Positions 23,834 through 31,059 of a DNA stretch of 64,000 bases are shown piece after piece. A model generated the notes under the pieces. That model ran no database searches and was not told the DNA's origin. It saw only the letters and a list, made by a program, of their open reading frames with translations. Positions within the stretch are counted from its first letter, which is position 1; every line of letters begins with the position of its first letter. The position numbers and the translations under genes are program-made. This DNA comes from Hydrogenobacter sp. (lineage in GTDB: Bacteria; Aquificota; Aquificia; Aquificales; Aquificaceae): assembly GCA_028276405.1 (NCBI GenBank), contig JAPYWJ010000004.1, positions 1-64,000 of the forward strand, written 5' to 3'.

Positions 23834-25105
23834 ATGGATAAAAAGTGGTTTCTTCTTTCTATAGTTTCCTTGGGTTTAGGTGGTTTTCTTGCTTTTGTGG
23901 TAGCCATGGCAAGAACGCCGGGTGTGTATAAGTATTTTCCACCCGGATATTTTTACTATGCCCTTATAGGGCATGTGGACCTTGCTATAGTAATATTCCT
24001 CCTTTCCTTTACCATCCTCATCTGGAGCAGGACCTATAAAAAGGATCTTAAATTAGCATTTTACTTGTCTTTTCTTGGTTTTATGGGTGTAGCTCTGTCC
24101 TCATTCCTTGGAAAAGGTATTGCGGTATCTAACAACTACCTACCCACAATAGTGCACCCTCTTTTTCTGAGTGGGATAGTTCTTTACTTTTTAGGCTTTA
24201 CCCTTCATGCCCTTCTTGTCTCAAAAGAAGCTTTGCTTACCTTGTTTTCCAAAGAACCCATCAAAAACTCAGTAGCAACAAGCGTTATTCTTGGTCTTCT
24301 TATGATGGTTGCGGTAATACCCTCTTACTTGCGAGCTGGTGACCCTTCCAATATTTACATATTTTATGAGAGGCTCTTTTGGACACCCGGACATATACAC
24401 CAATTTTTAAACGGTGCCATACTTCTCTACGCTTGGTACTACCTCCTTCATCTGTTAGGAAAAGATAAAGAGCTTGGCTTTTTAAGGTTTGTAAACATTT
24501 CTTTTATACTCTTTGCCCTTCTCATGCTCCTTGTACCGGTCCTTTATTCAGACCCCATATCAAGAAACGCCAAGATATTTACAGAAATTAGTTATGCGGT
24601 TGGTCTTGGTATCCCCATGTTCCTTCATGCTTTTAATGTAATAAGGGACATGAGATGGGACTGGAAAAATCCCTTTTCTTCTGCTTTGTTCATCTCTCTC
24701 TGTCTTTACTTTCTTGGAGTTTTTATAGCTTATGCAGGTATAAAGGCTGATCTACGAGTCCCGGCTCACTATCACGGAACTGTAACAAGTCTTACTTTAG
24801 CTCTGATGGCCATATCTTACAAACTTTTGCGGGAATATGGTTATACTAAAAAGCTAAGCACCCTGACCAAAATCCAACCTTATCTTTACGGTGTAGGTAT
24901 GATAATGTTTATATTGGGTCTTTACTTTGCAGGAAGGGAAGGGGCACCTAGAAAGACTTACGGTACAGGCTACACGCAAGATCCCACAGTGCTCGCTTCT
25001 CTTATCATAATGGGAGTAGGTACTATGATGGCGGTCATAGGTGGTGTGCTCTTTGTCCTTTACATTTTAAAGTCAGTGTTGATGTATCATGAAGATAAAG
25101 GATGA
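23834..25105 (+). CDS. Heme-copper oxidase subunit I-like membrane protein
   Basis: 423 residues with about 12 membrane helices, starting 4 bp after ctaB. It has several hallmark histidines of heme-copper oxidase subunit I: H47 (ALIGHVDLAI, helix 2), the FWTPGHIHQF motif in helix 6 (H187, H189) and AHYHGT (H312, H314, helix 10). The adjacent His-His pair of helix 7, which completes the CuB site, is not visible; the equivalent stretch reads YSDPISRNAKIF. It may bind heme without a normal binuclear centre, or be a divergent oxidase or a heme/copper assembly factor. The next frame encodes a tiny membrane peptide. Confidence 0.72.
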   Translation: MDKKWFLLSIVSLGLGGFLAFVVAMARTPGVYKYFPPGYFYYALIGHVDLAIVIFLLSFTILIWSRTYKKDLKLAFYLSFLGFMGVALSSFLGKGIAVSNNYLPTIVHPLFLSGIVLYFLGFTLHALLVSKEALLTLFSKEPIKNSVATSVILGLLMMVAVIPSYLRAGDPSNIYIFYERLFWTPGHIHQFLNGAILLYAWYYLLHLLGKDKELGFLRFVNISFILFALLMLLVPVLYSDPISRNAKIFTEISYAVGLGIPMFLHAFNVIRDMRWDWKNPFSSALFISLCLYFLGVFIAYAGIKADLRVPAHYHGTVTSLTLALMAISYKLLREYGYTKKLSTLTKIQPYLYGVGMIMFILGLYFAGREGAPRKTYGTGYTQDPTVLASLIIMGVGTMMAVIGGVLFVLYILKSVLMYHEDKG

Positions 25106-25202
25106 TAAGGCTATAGCGGTTGCCATATCTCTTTTTGCCTTGGTGCTTATAACCTATCTCATCACCATAATGATAGCTTATGTAATTGCTAATCATCGCT
25201 GA
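25089..25202 (+). CDS. 37-residue single-helix membrane peptide
   Basis: ATG at 25089 lies 17 bp inside the end of the oxidase-like gene in another frame. The peptide is MKIKDDKAIAVAIS, then a hydrophobic LFALVLITYLITIMIAYVIA, ending NHR. It has a charged N-terminus and one membrane helix, the layout of small oxidase subunits such as CcoQ or CydX. There is no clear Shine-Dalgarno, so translational coupling is likely. It overlaps the convergent tadA end by 10 bp. No homology can be claimed. Confidence 0.55.
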   Translation: MKIKDDKAIAVAISLFALVLITYLITIMIAYVIANHR

Positions 25203-25645
25203 TCCCTGAGGTTTTTAAAAAAATCCTTCATGAGCTTTTGAGCCTCTTCCACGGGCAAATACTCCCACTTTACCATGTGATTTAACCTTACATCATCAAG
25301 AAGATTATACATACTCATAACTCCCCCGTGTTTATAATCCTGTGCAAAAAAAACAACCTTTTCTACCCTCCTGAGTATCATGGCATAAGCACACATTACA
25401 CACGGTTCAAGGCTTACATACACATGGCATCCGTAAAGGTACTTTTCACCAAGATGCTTAGATGCAAAAGCAAGGGCTAACATCTCCGCGTGAGCTGTTG
25501 GGTCTTTTAGCTTTTCAACACAGTTATGAGCCTGTGCTATTACCTTATGGTCTTTTACTACCACACAGCCTACTGGAACCTCTCCTAATAGATAAGCTTT
25601 CTTTGCTTGCTCAAGGCACAGCTCAATAAAGTGTTCTTGGGACAT
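25193..25645 (-). CDS. tadA: tRNA-specific adenosine deaminase
   Basis: 150-residue zinc deaminase converting A34 to inosine in tRNA-Arg(ACG). Motif HAE (52-54) provides the zinc His and proton-shuttle Glu; PCVMC (81-85) gives the two zinc cysteines. The start MSQEHFIELCLEQAKKA and the loop with VPVGCVVV are typical. The window also holds a tRNA-Arg(CCG), which is not its substrate. Confidence 0.95.
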   Translation of the reverse strand: MSQEHFIELCLEQAKKAYLLGEVPVGCVVVKDHKVIAQAHNCVEKLKDPTAHAEMLALAFASKHLGEKYLYGCHVYVSLEPCVMCAYAMILRRVEKVVFFAQDYKHGGVMSMYNLLDDVRLNHMVKWEYLPVEEAQKLMKDFFKNLRDQR

Positions 25646-25653
25646 GTTATTAA

Positions 25654-25878
25654 ATGTATCTTGGATCTATGAAGAAAGTGTACACTAAGGAAGAGCTTGT
25701 AAGAAAAAACATTTACATACAGAGCGAGATTCCTGACAGTATAGAAGTGGACGAACAGTTGATAGTGGTGAAAAGAGGACATCAAAGCCTTGAGATTCCT
25801 GTAAATTCTATGCGTGGAAAAGCACTCTTAGACAGACTCTCTTATAAGGGAGAGCTAACACAGGAGATATACTTATAA
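25654..25878 (+). CDS. Small uncharacterised protein upstream of lipA
   Basis: 74 residues (69 if the internal ATG at 25669 is used), acidic/basic mixed, with [24 protein letters not shown] and no membrane or metal motif. It ends 2 bp before lipA, suggesting co-transcription. The sequence has normal coding composition but I recognise no family. Confidence 0.55.
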   Translation: MYLGSMKKVYTKEELVRKNIYIQSEIPDSIEVDEQLIVVKRGHQSLEIPVNSMRGKALLDRLSYKGELTQEIYL

Positions 25879-25880
25879 TT

Positions 25881-26708
25881 ATGAACAAGCCCAGGTTATT
25901 GTTGTCAGAAACTCACACTGTTAAAAAACTACTCAGAGATCTCAAGCTCAATACCGTGTGTGAAGAGTCCCGTTGCCCCAATATTTCCGAATGCTTTGGT
26001 GCTGGGACGGCTACCTTTATGATACTTGGAGAGATATGTACGCGTGGGTGTAGTTTTTGTAATGTGTCCAAAGGCAAACCTAAAGGTCTTGATGAGCAAG
26101 AACCCTATAGACTTCTTGACGCTGTAAAGAAGCTGGGACTTAAATATGTAGTCATAACTTCTGTAACCAGAGATGACCTCCCCGACGGTGGGGCGGATCA
26201 TTTTGCCAAATGTGTGAGCATACTAAAAGAAAGCATAAAAGATATAAAGGTAGAGGTATTAGTGCCTGACTTTAAAGGTTCTCAGAAGGCATTAAAAAAG
26301 GTTCTTTCTTCCGGACCTGATGTATTAAACCACAATGTGGAGACGGTGCCAAGACTCTACGGAGCTGTTAGGAAAGGAGCAAGCTACGAAAGAAGCCTTT
26401 ACATCTTAAAGAGTAGCAAAGAGCTTTTCCCTCACATATGGACTAAGTCTGCCATCATCCTAGGTTTTGGCGAGACAAAGCAAGAGGTCATATCTGTAAT
26501 GCAAGACCTTAGGAATGTAAGATGTGATTTTCTTACCATAGGACAGTATTATCAACCATCTTTAAAACACCACCCAACGGTTAAGTATTACACATACGAG
26601 GAGTTTGAGGAACTAAGGCAGTTAGCTTTGTCCATGGGATTTAAGTATGTAGCCAGTGGTCCAAATGTGAGAAGCTCTTACAAAGCCTTTGAATCTATAA
26701 GTACCTGA
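25881..26708 (+). CDS. lipA: Lipoyl synthase
   Basis: 275-residue radical-SAM enzyme inserting two sulfurs into octanoyl groups on E2 or GcvH proteins. Both [4Fe-4S] clusters are marked: the auxiliary cluster C27-x4-C32-x5-C38 and the radical-SAM cluster C53-x3-C57-x2-C60. [11 protein letters not shown] and the C-terminal [10 protein letters not shown] (Ser ligand region) complete the signature. It overlaps the end of the convergent manC by 31 bp, unusually long. Confidence 0.97.
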   Translation: MNKPRLLLSETHTVKKLLRDLKLNTVCEESRCPNISECFGAGTATFMILGEICTRGCSFCNVSKGKPKGLDEQEPYRLLDAVKKLGLKYVVITSVTRDDLPDGGADHFAKCVSILKESIKDIKVEVLVPDFKGSQKALKKVLSSGPDVLNHNVETVPRLYGAVRKGASYERSLYILKSSKELFPHIWTKSAIILGFGETKQEVISVMQDLRNVRCDFLTIGQYYQPSLKHHPTVKYYTYEEFEELRQLALSMGFKYVASGPNVRSSYKAFESIST

Positions 26709-28063
26709 TCATCTTCCCCAAGATACTCACCAACACGCACCTCTATGAGCTCAGCGGGGATAAACCCCGTATTTTTTATGGAGTAAGCCTGAGCTTTGCC
26801 TATAAAGAGGTTTTCACCTGTGCTGGCATATTTTTCGCTGTCCTTTAGTTTAAAAAGGAGTGTTCCCTTTAGAACCATCCAAGTTCTCGTGCTGTGCATG
26901 TGCATGTAAGGTCCCATCTGTCTGTTTGGGTAGATGGTAAGCTTGTATATCTTGTAGGCTTCCCCTTCATCAAGAAGAAGTCTTTTTCCCCATCTTTCGT
27001 GCACTTCTACATGGTACTTAGCCTCCCTTCTTCCCATTTTTTTGAGCACACCTACCAGATCCTTTACCTTATGCGACATATCCCTTTTTATAACAAGTAG
27101 CGCATCTCTCTCTTCCACTACCGCTACATTTTTAACTCCTACAAGAGCTAAGAGCCTTTCCACGCTGTAAGCTAAGGTGTTTTCTGTATCTATACATAAA
27201 GTGTTGCCCACACATACATTACCATTGTTATCTCTGGGAAGTACCCTGTAGAGCCCTTCAAAAGAACCTATATCGCTCCACTCAATGTCCATAGGTATCA
27301 CTACGCCCCTCTTTGTTTTTTCCATCTCTATGTAATCAAAGGCTACCTCTGTAAGTTTTGAATAGTTTTCCATTAAGTGATGAAAACCTTTTTGTGCCCA
27401 TTGCCACAGCTCAGGTGCGTTTGTTTTGAATTCCTCAAGCCCTACTTTTAAAGTGAATGCAAAGTTGCCCGAATTCCACATGTAAGAACCTTCCTTCAGA
27501 AAATCCTGTGCGGTTTGGTAGGGAGGTTTTTCCACAAAGTAATCTATCCTATACGCGCTCAGGTCTTTTTCTGAGAAGATGGTATCTCCCAGTTTTATGT
27601 ACCCAAAGTTAGTGTCTGGATAAGAGGGTTTTATGCCAAAGGCTACCATATAGCCCATCTTGGCTAACTTTTCACCAAAGCTAAGATACTGTGCATATCT
27701 CTCTTCTGGTTTTACATAGTGGTCTGAGGGTATAACTAGCAAAACCTCATCTTCTTTTGCTGAAAGTTTCTCAAGAGCAAACAACACTCCAAGAAGTATG
27801 GTGGGTCCTGTGTTTTTCCTTTCCGGCTCTAATATGAGAGAATAGCCTTCGTAAGGATAAAGGTCATTTCTAACATGATACTCATATTCCCCAGATGTGG
27901 CAACTATTATATCTTTGTGATCCACAAGCTTTAGGAGTCTTTCGTAGGTAATGCGTAGCAAAGATTTATCTCCCAATATTTTGAGAAATTGCTTAGGGTA
28001 TGTCTCCCTTGATAGAGGCCAGAGCCTCGTACCGCTCCCACCTGCCATTATGAGCACTTTCAT
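26678..28063 (-). CDS. manC: Mannose-1-phosphate guanylyltransferase / mannose-6-phosphate isomerase
   Basis: 461-residue bifunctional type II enzyme making GDP-mannose for surface polysaccharide. The N-terminal nucleotidyltransferase has [19 protein letters not shown] (8-26 region), IPSDHY and FGYIKLG; the FVEKP block marks the sugar site. The C-terminal 120 residues form the cupin isomerase domain (VHERWGKR... [15 protein letters not shown]... with metal His). The start is 18 bp from the divergent QueD-like gene. Confidence 0.93.
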   Translation of the reverse strand: MKVLIMAGGSGTRLWPLSRETYPKQFLKILGDKSLLRITYERLLKLVDHKDIIVATSGEYEYHVRNDLYPYEGYSLILEPERKNTGPTILLGVLFALEKLSAKEDEVLLVIPSDHYVKPEERYAQYLSFGEKLAKMGYMVAFGIKPSYPDTNFGYIKLGDTIFSEKDLSAYRIDYFVEKPPYQTAQDFLKEGSYMWNSGNFAFTLKVGLEEFKTNAPELWQWAQKGFHHLMENYSKLTEVAFDYIEMEKTKRGVVIPMDIEWSDIGSFEGLYRVLPRDNNGNVCVGNTLCIDTENTLAYSVERLLALVGVKNVAVVEERDALLVIKRDMSHKVKDLVGVLKKMGRREAKYHVEVHERWGKRLLLDEGEAYKIYKLTIYPNRQMGPYMHMHSTRTWMVLKGTLLFKLKDSEKYASTGENLFIGKAQAYSIKNTGFIPAELIEVRVGEYLGEDDQVLIDSKAL

Positions 28064-28081
28064 GCATTATAATTATACACA

Positions 28082-28429
28082 ATGCCTTGGACTCTTATAG
28101 TAAAGAGAAAGTTCCATGCTGCTCACTTCTTGACAGATTATCATGGTTCTCCCGAACCTATGCACGGACACACTTGGGAAGTGGAACTTCACATAAAGGC
28201 TGAAACTCTTGACAGTGGTGGTATGGGCTTTGACTTTGTTGAGATTAATAACTTCCTTAAAGAGACGCTTCCTGATTACAAACTTCTCAACGATCTTTTT
28301 GATTTTTCTCCAAGTGCAGAAAACATAGCCAAATGGCTCTACCATAAGACGAAGGAAAAGTACCCTACCCTTCAGAAGGTGGTAGTTTGGGAAACAGAAA
28401 ACTGCGGTGCAGAGTATTTTGAGTTATAA
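28082..28429 (+). CDS. 6-pyruvoyltetrahydropterin synthase / QueD-family protein, atypical active site
   Basis: 115 residues of the T-fold family. Zinc ligands are HAAH (12-15 region) and HGHTW. The substrate-anchoring Glu near the C-terminus is in VWETENCGAEY. In QueD and PTPS a catalytic Cys precedes HGH; here the segment reads GSPEPMHGHTW with no Cys, so the queuosine or biopterin reaction may not occur as usual. PTPS-III proteins, which lack this Cys and feed folate synthesis, are an alternative. There is a 9-bp gap to the next gene. Confidence 0.82.
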   Translation: MPWTLIVKRKFHAAHFLTDYHGSPEPMHGHTWEVELHIKAETLDSGGMGFDFVEINNFLKETLPDYKLLNDLFDFSPSAENIAKWLYHKTKEKYPTLQKVVVWETENCGAEYFEL

Positions 28430-28437
28430 TAAAAAGC

Positions 28438-28851
28438 GTGCCCATAGACGAAGGTTTTAAAGAGCTAGCCCTTGAGAAACTTAGGAAGGTAGAAGAATTC
28501 ATAAAACAAAAAAGAGAGGATATATTGGAAGATACAGACCAAGAAGACCTTGAGTATGGACTCAGTAGGGAGCTTGTCTTGAAGGGTTTGGGAAAGTTAT
28601 GGGAAGAAGGTGTGGAGAAGAACAACTACATGGAAGTGGTATTTACCGAAATTATGGAACATCATGACGGTGCTTACCTCAAAGCGAGTTTTAGGAACTC
28701 CTTAGGTGATGCCTATGCAGAAAGGTATGTAAGTATTTGGAGTTCCGGAAAAGTGGACATCTCTCATGCTCTTTTTGTGAGGTTTGAAGGTATTCATATG
28801 AGGATTGAAAGGGTAAAAGGAGATACTTTTAAGCTCTTTATGAAAAGATAA
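28438..28851 (+). CDS. Uncharacterised protein upstream of lpxB
   Basis: 137 residues from a GTG start. The N-terminal half is strongly charged and helical (KEL..EKLRKVEEFIKQKRED); the second half is predicted beta (YMEVVFTEIMEHHDGAYLKASFRNS and the following strands). It stops directly before the lpxB ATG, so the two are co-translated. No motif recognised; cytoplasmic. Confidence 0.6.
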   Translation: MPIDEGFKELALEKLRKVEEFIKQKREDILEDTDQEDLEYGLSRELVLKGLGKLWEEGVEKNNYMEVVFTEIMEHHDGAYLKASFRNSLGDAYAERYVSIWSSGKVDISHALFVRFEGIHMRIERVKGDTFKLFMKR

Positions 28852-29964
28852 ATGCGTGTTTTCTTCTCTGTAGGTGAAAGGTCAGCCAGTAATTACCTGT
28901 ATCATACCTTTAAAGAAATAAAAGGTATAGAAGCTTGGGGTATAACGGACGAAAGACTTGAAAGTATAGGCTTTAAAAGTGTAGCAAAAATAGAAGATCT
29001 TTCTGTTGTGGGTATAGTGGAAGCTCTTCCTAAGGTACCTTTTGTCCTAAGGTTATACAAAAAAATAGAAAAACTTCTTCCTTACATGGATGTACTTGTA
29101 CTTTGTGATGCACCTGCTTTTAACCTGCCTTTGCTCAAAAGGGTAAGGCATAAAGTAAAGAAGGTCATATACTTTATATCTCCGCAAGTGTGGGCATGGA
29201 AAGAAGACAGAGCTAAGGTAATAGCTCAGCAAGTAGACCACCTGATAGTTCTTTTTCCTTTTGAGGTGGAATTTTACAAGAGGTATTCCAATGGAAGGCT
29301 ACATATTCACTATGTAGGGCATCCCCTTGTGGATATAGCAAAACCCTCACAGAGTAAGGAAAGCTTTGAAAAGCTTGTGGGTGCACAAAGGGTTGTTGGG
29401 CTTTTTCCGGGAAGCAGGTGGAACGAGGTAAAAAGACACACTCAGTATCTTAGGCGCGTGTTTGCGCAGTTAAGCAGGAAAGAACACATTTACGGGGTTA
29501 TACCTACCTTTGAAACCTTCAAAGACTATATAGAGTTAGCTTTTAAAGACCTTCCCGTCAAGGTTCTTACACATAAAGACACACCTACCCCTGCTTATGA
29601 TGTAATGTCTTATTCCGTTATGTCTCTGATAGCCAGTGGTACTGCAGAGCTCGAAGCAAGTCTACTTCTAAATCCCCATGTGGTCTTCTACCAAGTAAAT
29701 CCATTAACTTACCTATTGGGAAAGATGCTCGTAAAGGTAAAGTGGATCTCTCTGACCAACCTTATACTCAAAAGACAGGCTGTTCCAGAAATAGTACAAA
29801 AGGATTGGGGCACCCTTTACAGGCATGCAGAACACCTTCTTACTTCAGAGCATCTAAAGCAAGAGATGAAAGAAAGCTTTTTAGAACTTCGTAAGCTTTT
29901 AGGACAGGAAGGCGTTTTAGAAAAACTACGTGAGCTTTTCTTAAGCATTTTCCAAGAAAGCTAA
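28852..29964 (+). CDS. lpxB: Lipid-A-disaccharide synthase
   Basis: 370-residue GT19 glycosyltransferase joining UDP-2,3-diacylglucosamine and lipid X. Signatures: a start MRVFFSVGERSASNYL (family GExSGD is modified to GERSAS), FISPQVWAWKE, YVGHPLVD, LFPGSRWNEVKRH and ASGTAELEASLL. The genome therefore makes lipid A, with the heptosyltransferase at 48428 adding core sugar. The C-terminus overlaps the convergent pseudouridine synthase by 24 bp. Confidence 0.93.
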   Translation: MRVFFSVGERSASNYLYHTFKEIKGIEAWGITDERLESIGFKSVAKIEDLSVVGIVEALPKVPFVLRLYKKIEKLLPYMDVLVLCDAPAFNLPLLKRVRHKVKKVIYFISPQVWAWKEDRAKVIAQQVDHLIVLFPFEVEFYKRYSNGRLHIHYVGHPLVDIAKPSQSKESFEKLVGAQRVVGLFPGSRWNEVKRHTQYLRRVFAQLSRKEHIYGVIPTFETFKDYIELAFKDLPVKVLTHKDTPTPAYDVMSYSVMSLIASGTAELEASLLLNPHVVFYQVNPLTYLLGKMLVKVKWISLTNLILKRQAVPEIVQKDWGTLYRHAEHLLTSEHLKQEMKESFLELRKLLGQEGVLEKLRELFLSIFQES

Positions 29965-30906
29965 AACATCCCTAAAAGGTTTTGGATCTTGCACCTGAAA
30001 ATCCATCCACTCTCCAGTATGAGGATGATAAAAACCCAAGCGATAGCTAACAAGCATGTGGCAATCACCAAGTAGTTTTTTTAAGTTTTCTCCAACAGAC
30101 GAAGGCTTAAAGCCGTAAGTTATATCACCAAGAATGGGATACCCTAAGGAAGAAAGATGAACTCTTATTTGGTGAGTCCTTCCTGTGTATATGCGCAGCT
30201 CTAAAAGGCTAATGTGGTGTTTCTCAAACCTTTTGAGCACTCTGTACTCTGTCTTGGCGGGTTTTCCCTCTTGGCTTACCCAAAACTTTTTCCTATCCTT
30301 AGGGTGTCTCCAGATAGGTTTTTCTATAACTCCTTCATCTTCTTTGGGAAGACCGCTAATAAGTGCTCTGTATAGCTTAAGAACTCTTCTTTCTTTGAAC
30401 TCTTCTGCCAAGCGTAGGTGTGCCTTGTCAGTCTTTGCAACCACCATAAGCCCCGCTGTGTTTTTGTCCAATCTGTGGACTATTCCCGGCCTTTCCCACC
30501 CCCCAATGCCAGAAAGATGCTTTACCCTAAAAAGAAGGGCATTTACTAAAGTGCCAGAGGAGTATCCGGGAGATGGATGCACCACAAGACCACAAGGTTT
30601 TATAAGCACTAAGATGTGCTCGTCTTCGTAAACAACATCAAAAGGTATGTCTTCGGGTAATACTTCTACAGGCTGTGGCTCTGGCACAAAGAAAGTGAGC
30701 CTTTGCCCAGGTTTTAGCCTTTTAGATGGTTTTTTGACTTGTAAATTATCAACCAACACAAAGCCGTCTTCTATAAGCTTCTGTATATAACTTCGCGAAA
30801 ACTCTCCATAAGCTTCTGTTAAGAAAGTATCTAACCTCTTGTTTTCAAAAGGTTCTTCAACGGTAAATTCAAGAACTTCCGCTATCTTCCTTTTCGACTC
30901 TAACAT
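29941..30906 (-). CDS. rluD: RluD-family 23S rRNA pseudouridine synthase
   Basis: 321 residues: N-terminal S4 RNA-binding domain (RLDTFLTEAYGEFSRSYIQKLI), then the synthase core with catalytic Asp in GIVHRLDKNTAGLMVVAKT and TGRTHQIRVHLSSLGYPILGD. Length and architecture fit RluD/RluC. The start codon lies inside a 57-codon upstream frame, so the two are probably coupled. Confidence 0.93.
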   Translation of the reverse strand: MLESKRKIAEVLEFTVEEPFENKRLDTFLTEAYGEFSRSYIQKLIEDGFVLVDNLQVKKPSKRLKPGQRLTFFVPEPQPVEVLPEDIPFDVVYEDEHILVLIKPCGLVVHPSPGYSSGTLVNALLFRVKHLSGIGGWERPGIVHRLDKNTAGLMVVAKTDKAHLRLAEEFKERRVLKLYRALISGLPKEDEGVIEKPIWRHPKDRKKFWVSQEGKPAKTEYRVLKRFEKHHISLLELRIYTGRTHQIRVHLSSLGYPILGDITYGFKPSSVGENLKKLLGDCHMLVSYRLGFYHPHTGEWMDFQVQDPKPFRDVLAFLENA

Positions 30907-31042
30907 GTATAACTATATCTTTTGGCTCCTCTTCAAGATTTAAGCTTTTTATCAAACCAAAAACTAAGTTATAAGCAACCCTTTTTGGAAAATCCTTTAA
31001 CCTTATGTCCTTTCCATTAACCTTTATAACCACCTGTCTCAT
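30869..31042 (-). CDS. 57-residue basic protein overlapping the rluD start
   Basis: A frame from ATG 31042 to TGA at 30869 encodes MRQVVIKVNGKDIRLKDFPKR, then a hydrophobic-amphipathic AYNLVFGLIKSLNL and a charged tail ending in KEDSGSS. It overlaps the rluD start by 38 bp in another frame. Composition, a beta-strand followed by a helix, and position in an otherwise empty gap argue for a real small gene. Shine-Dalgarno is weak. Family unknown. Confidence 0.5.
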   Translation of the reverse strand: MRQVVIKVNGKDIRLKDFPKRVAYNLVFGLIKSLNLEEEPKDIVIHVRVEKEDSGSS

Positions 31043-31059
31043 AGAAGAATAATTTTAAC

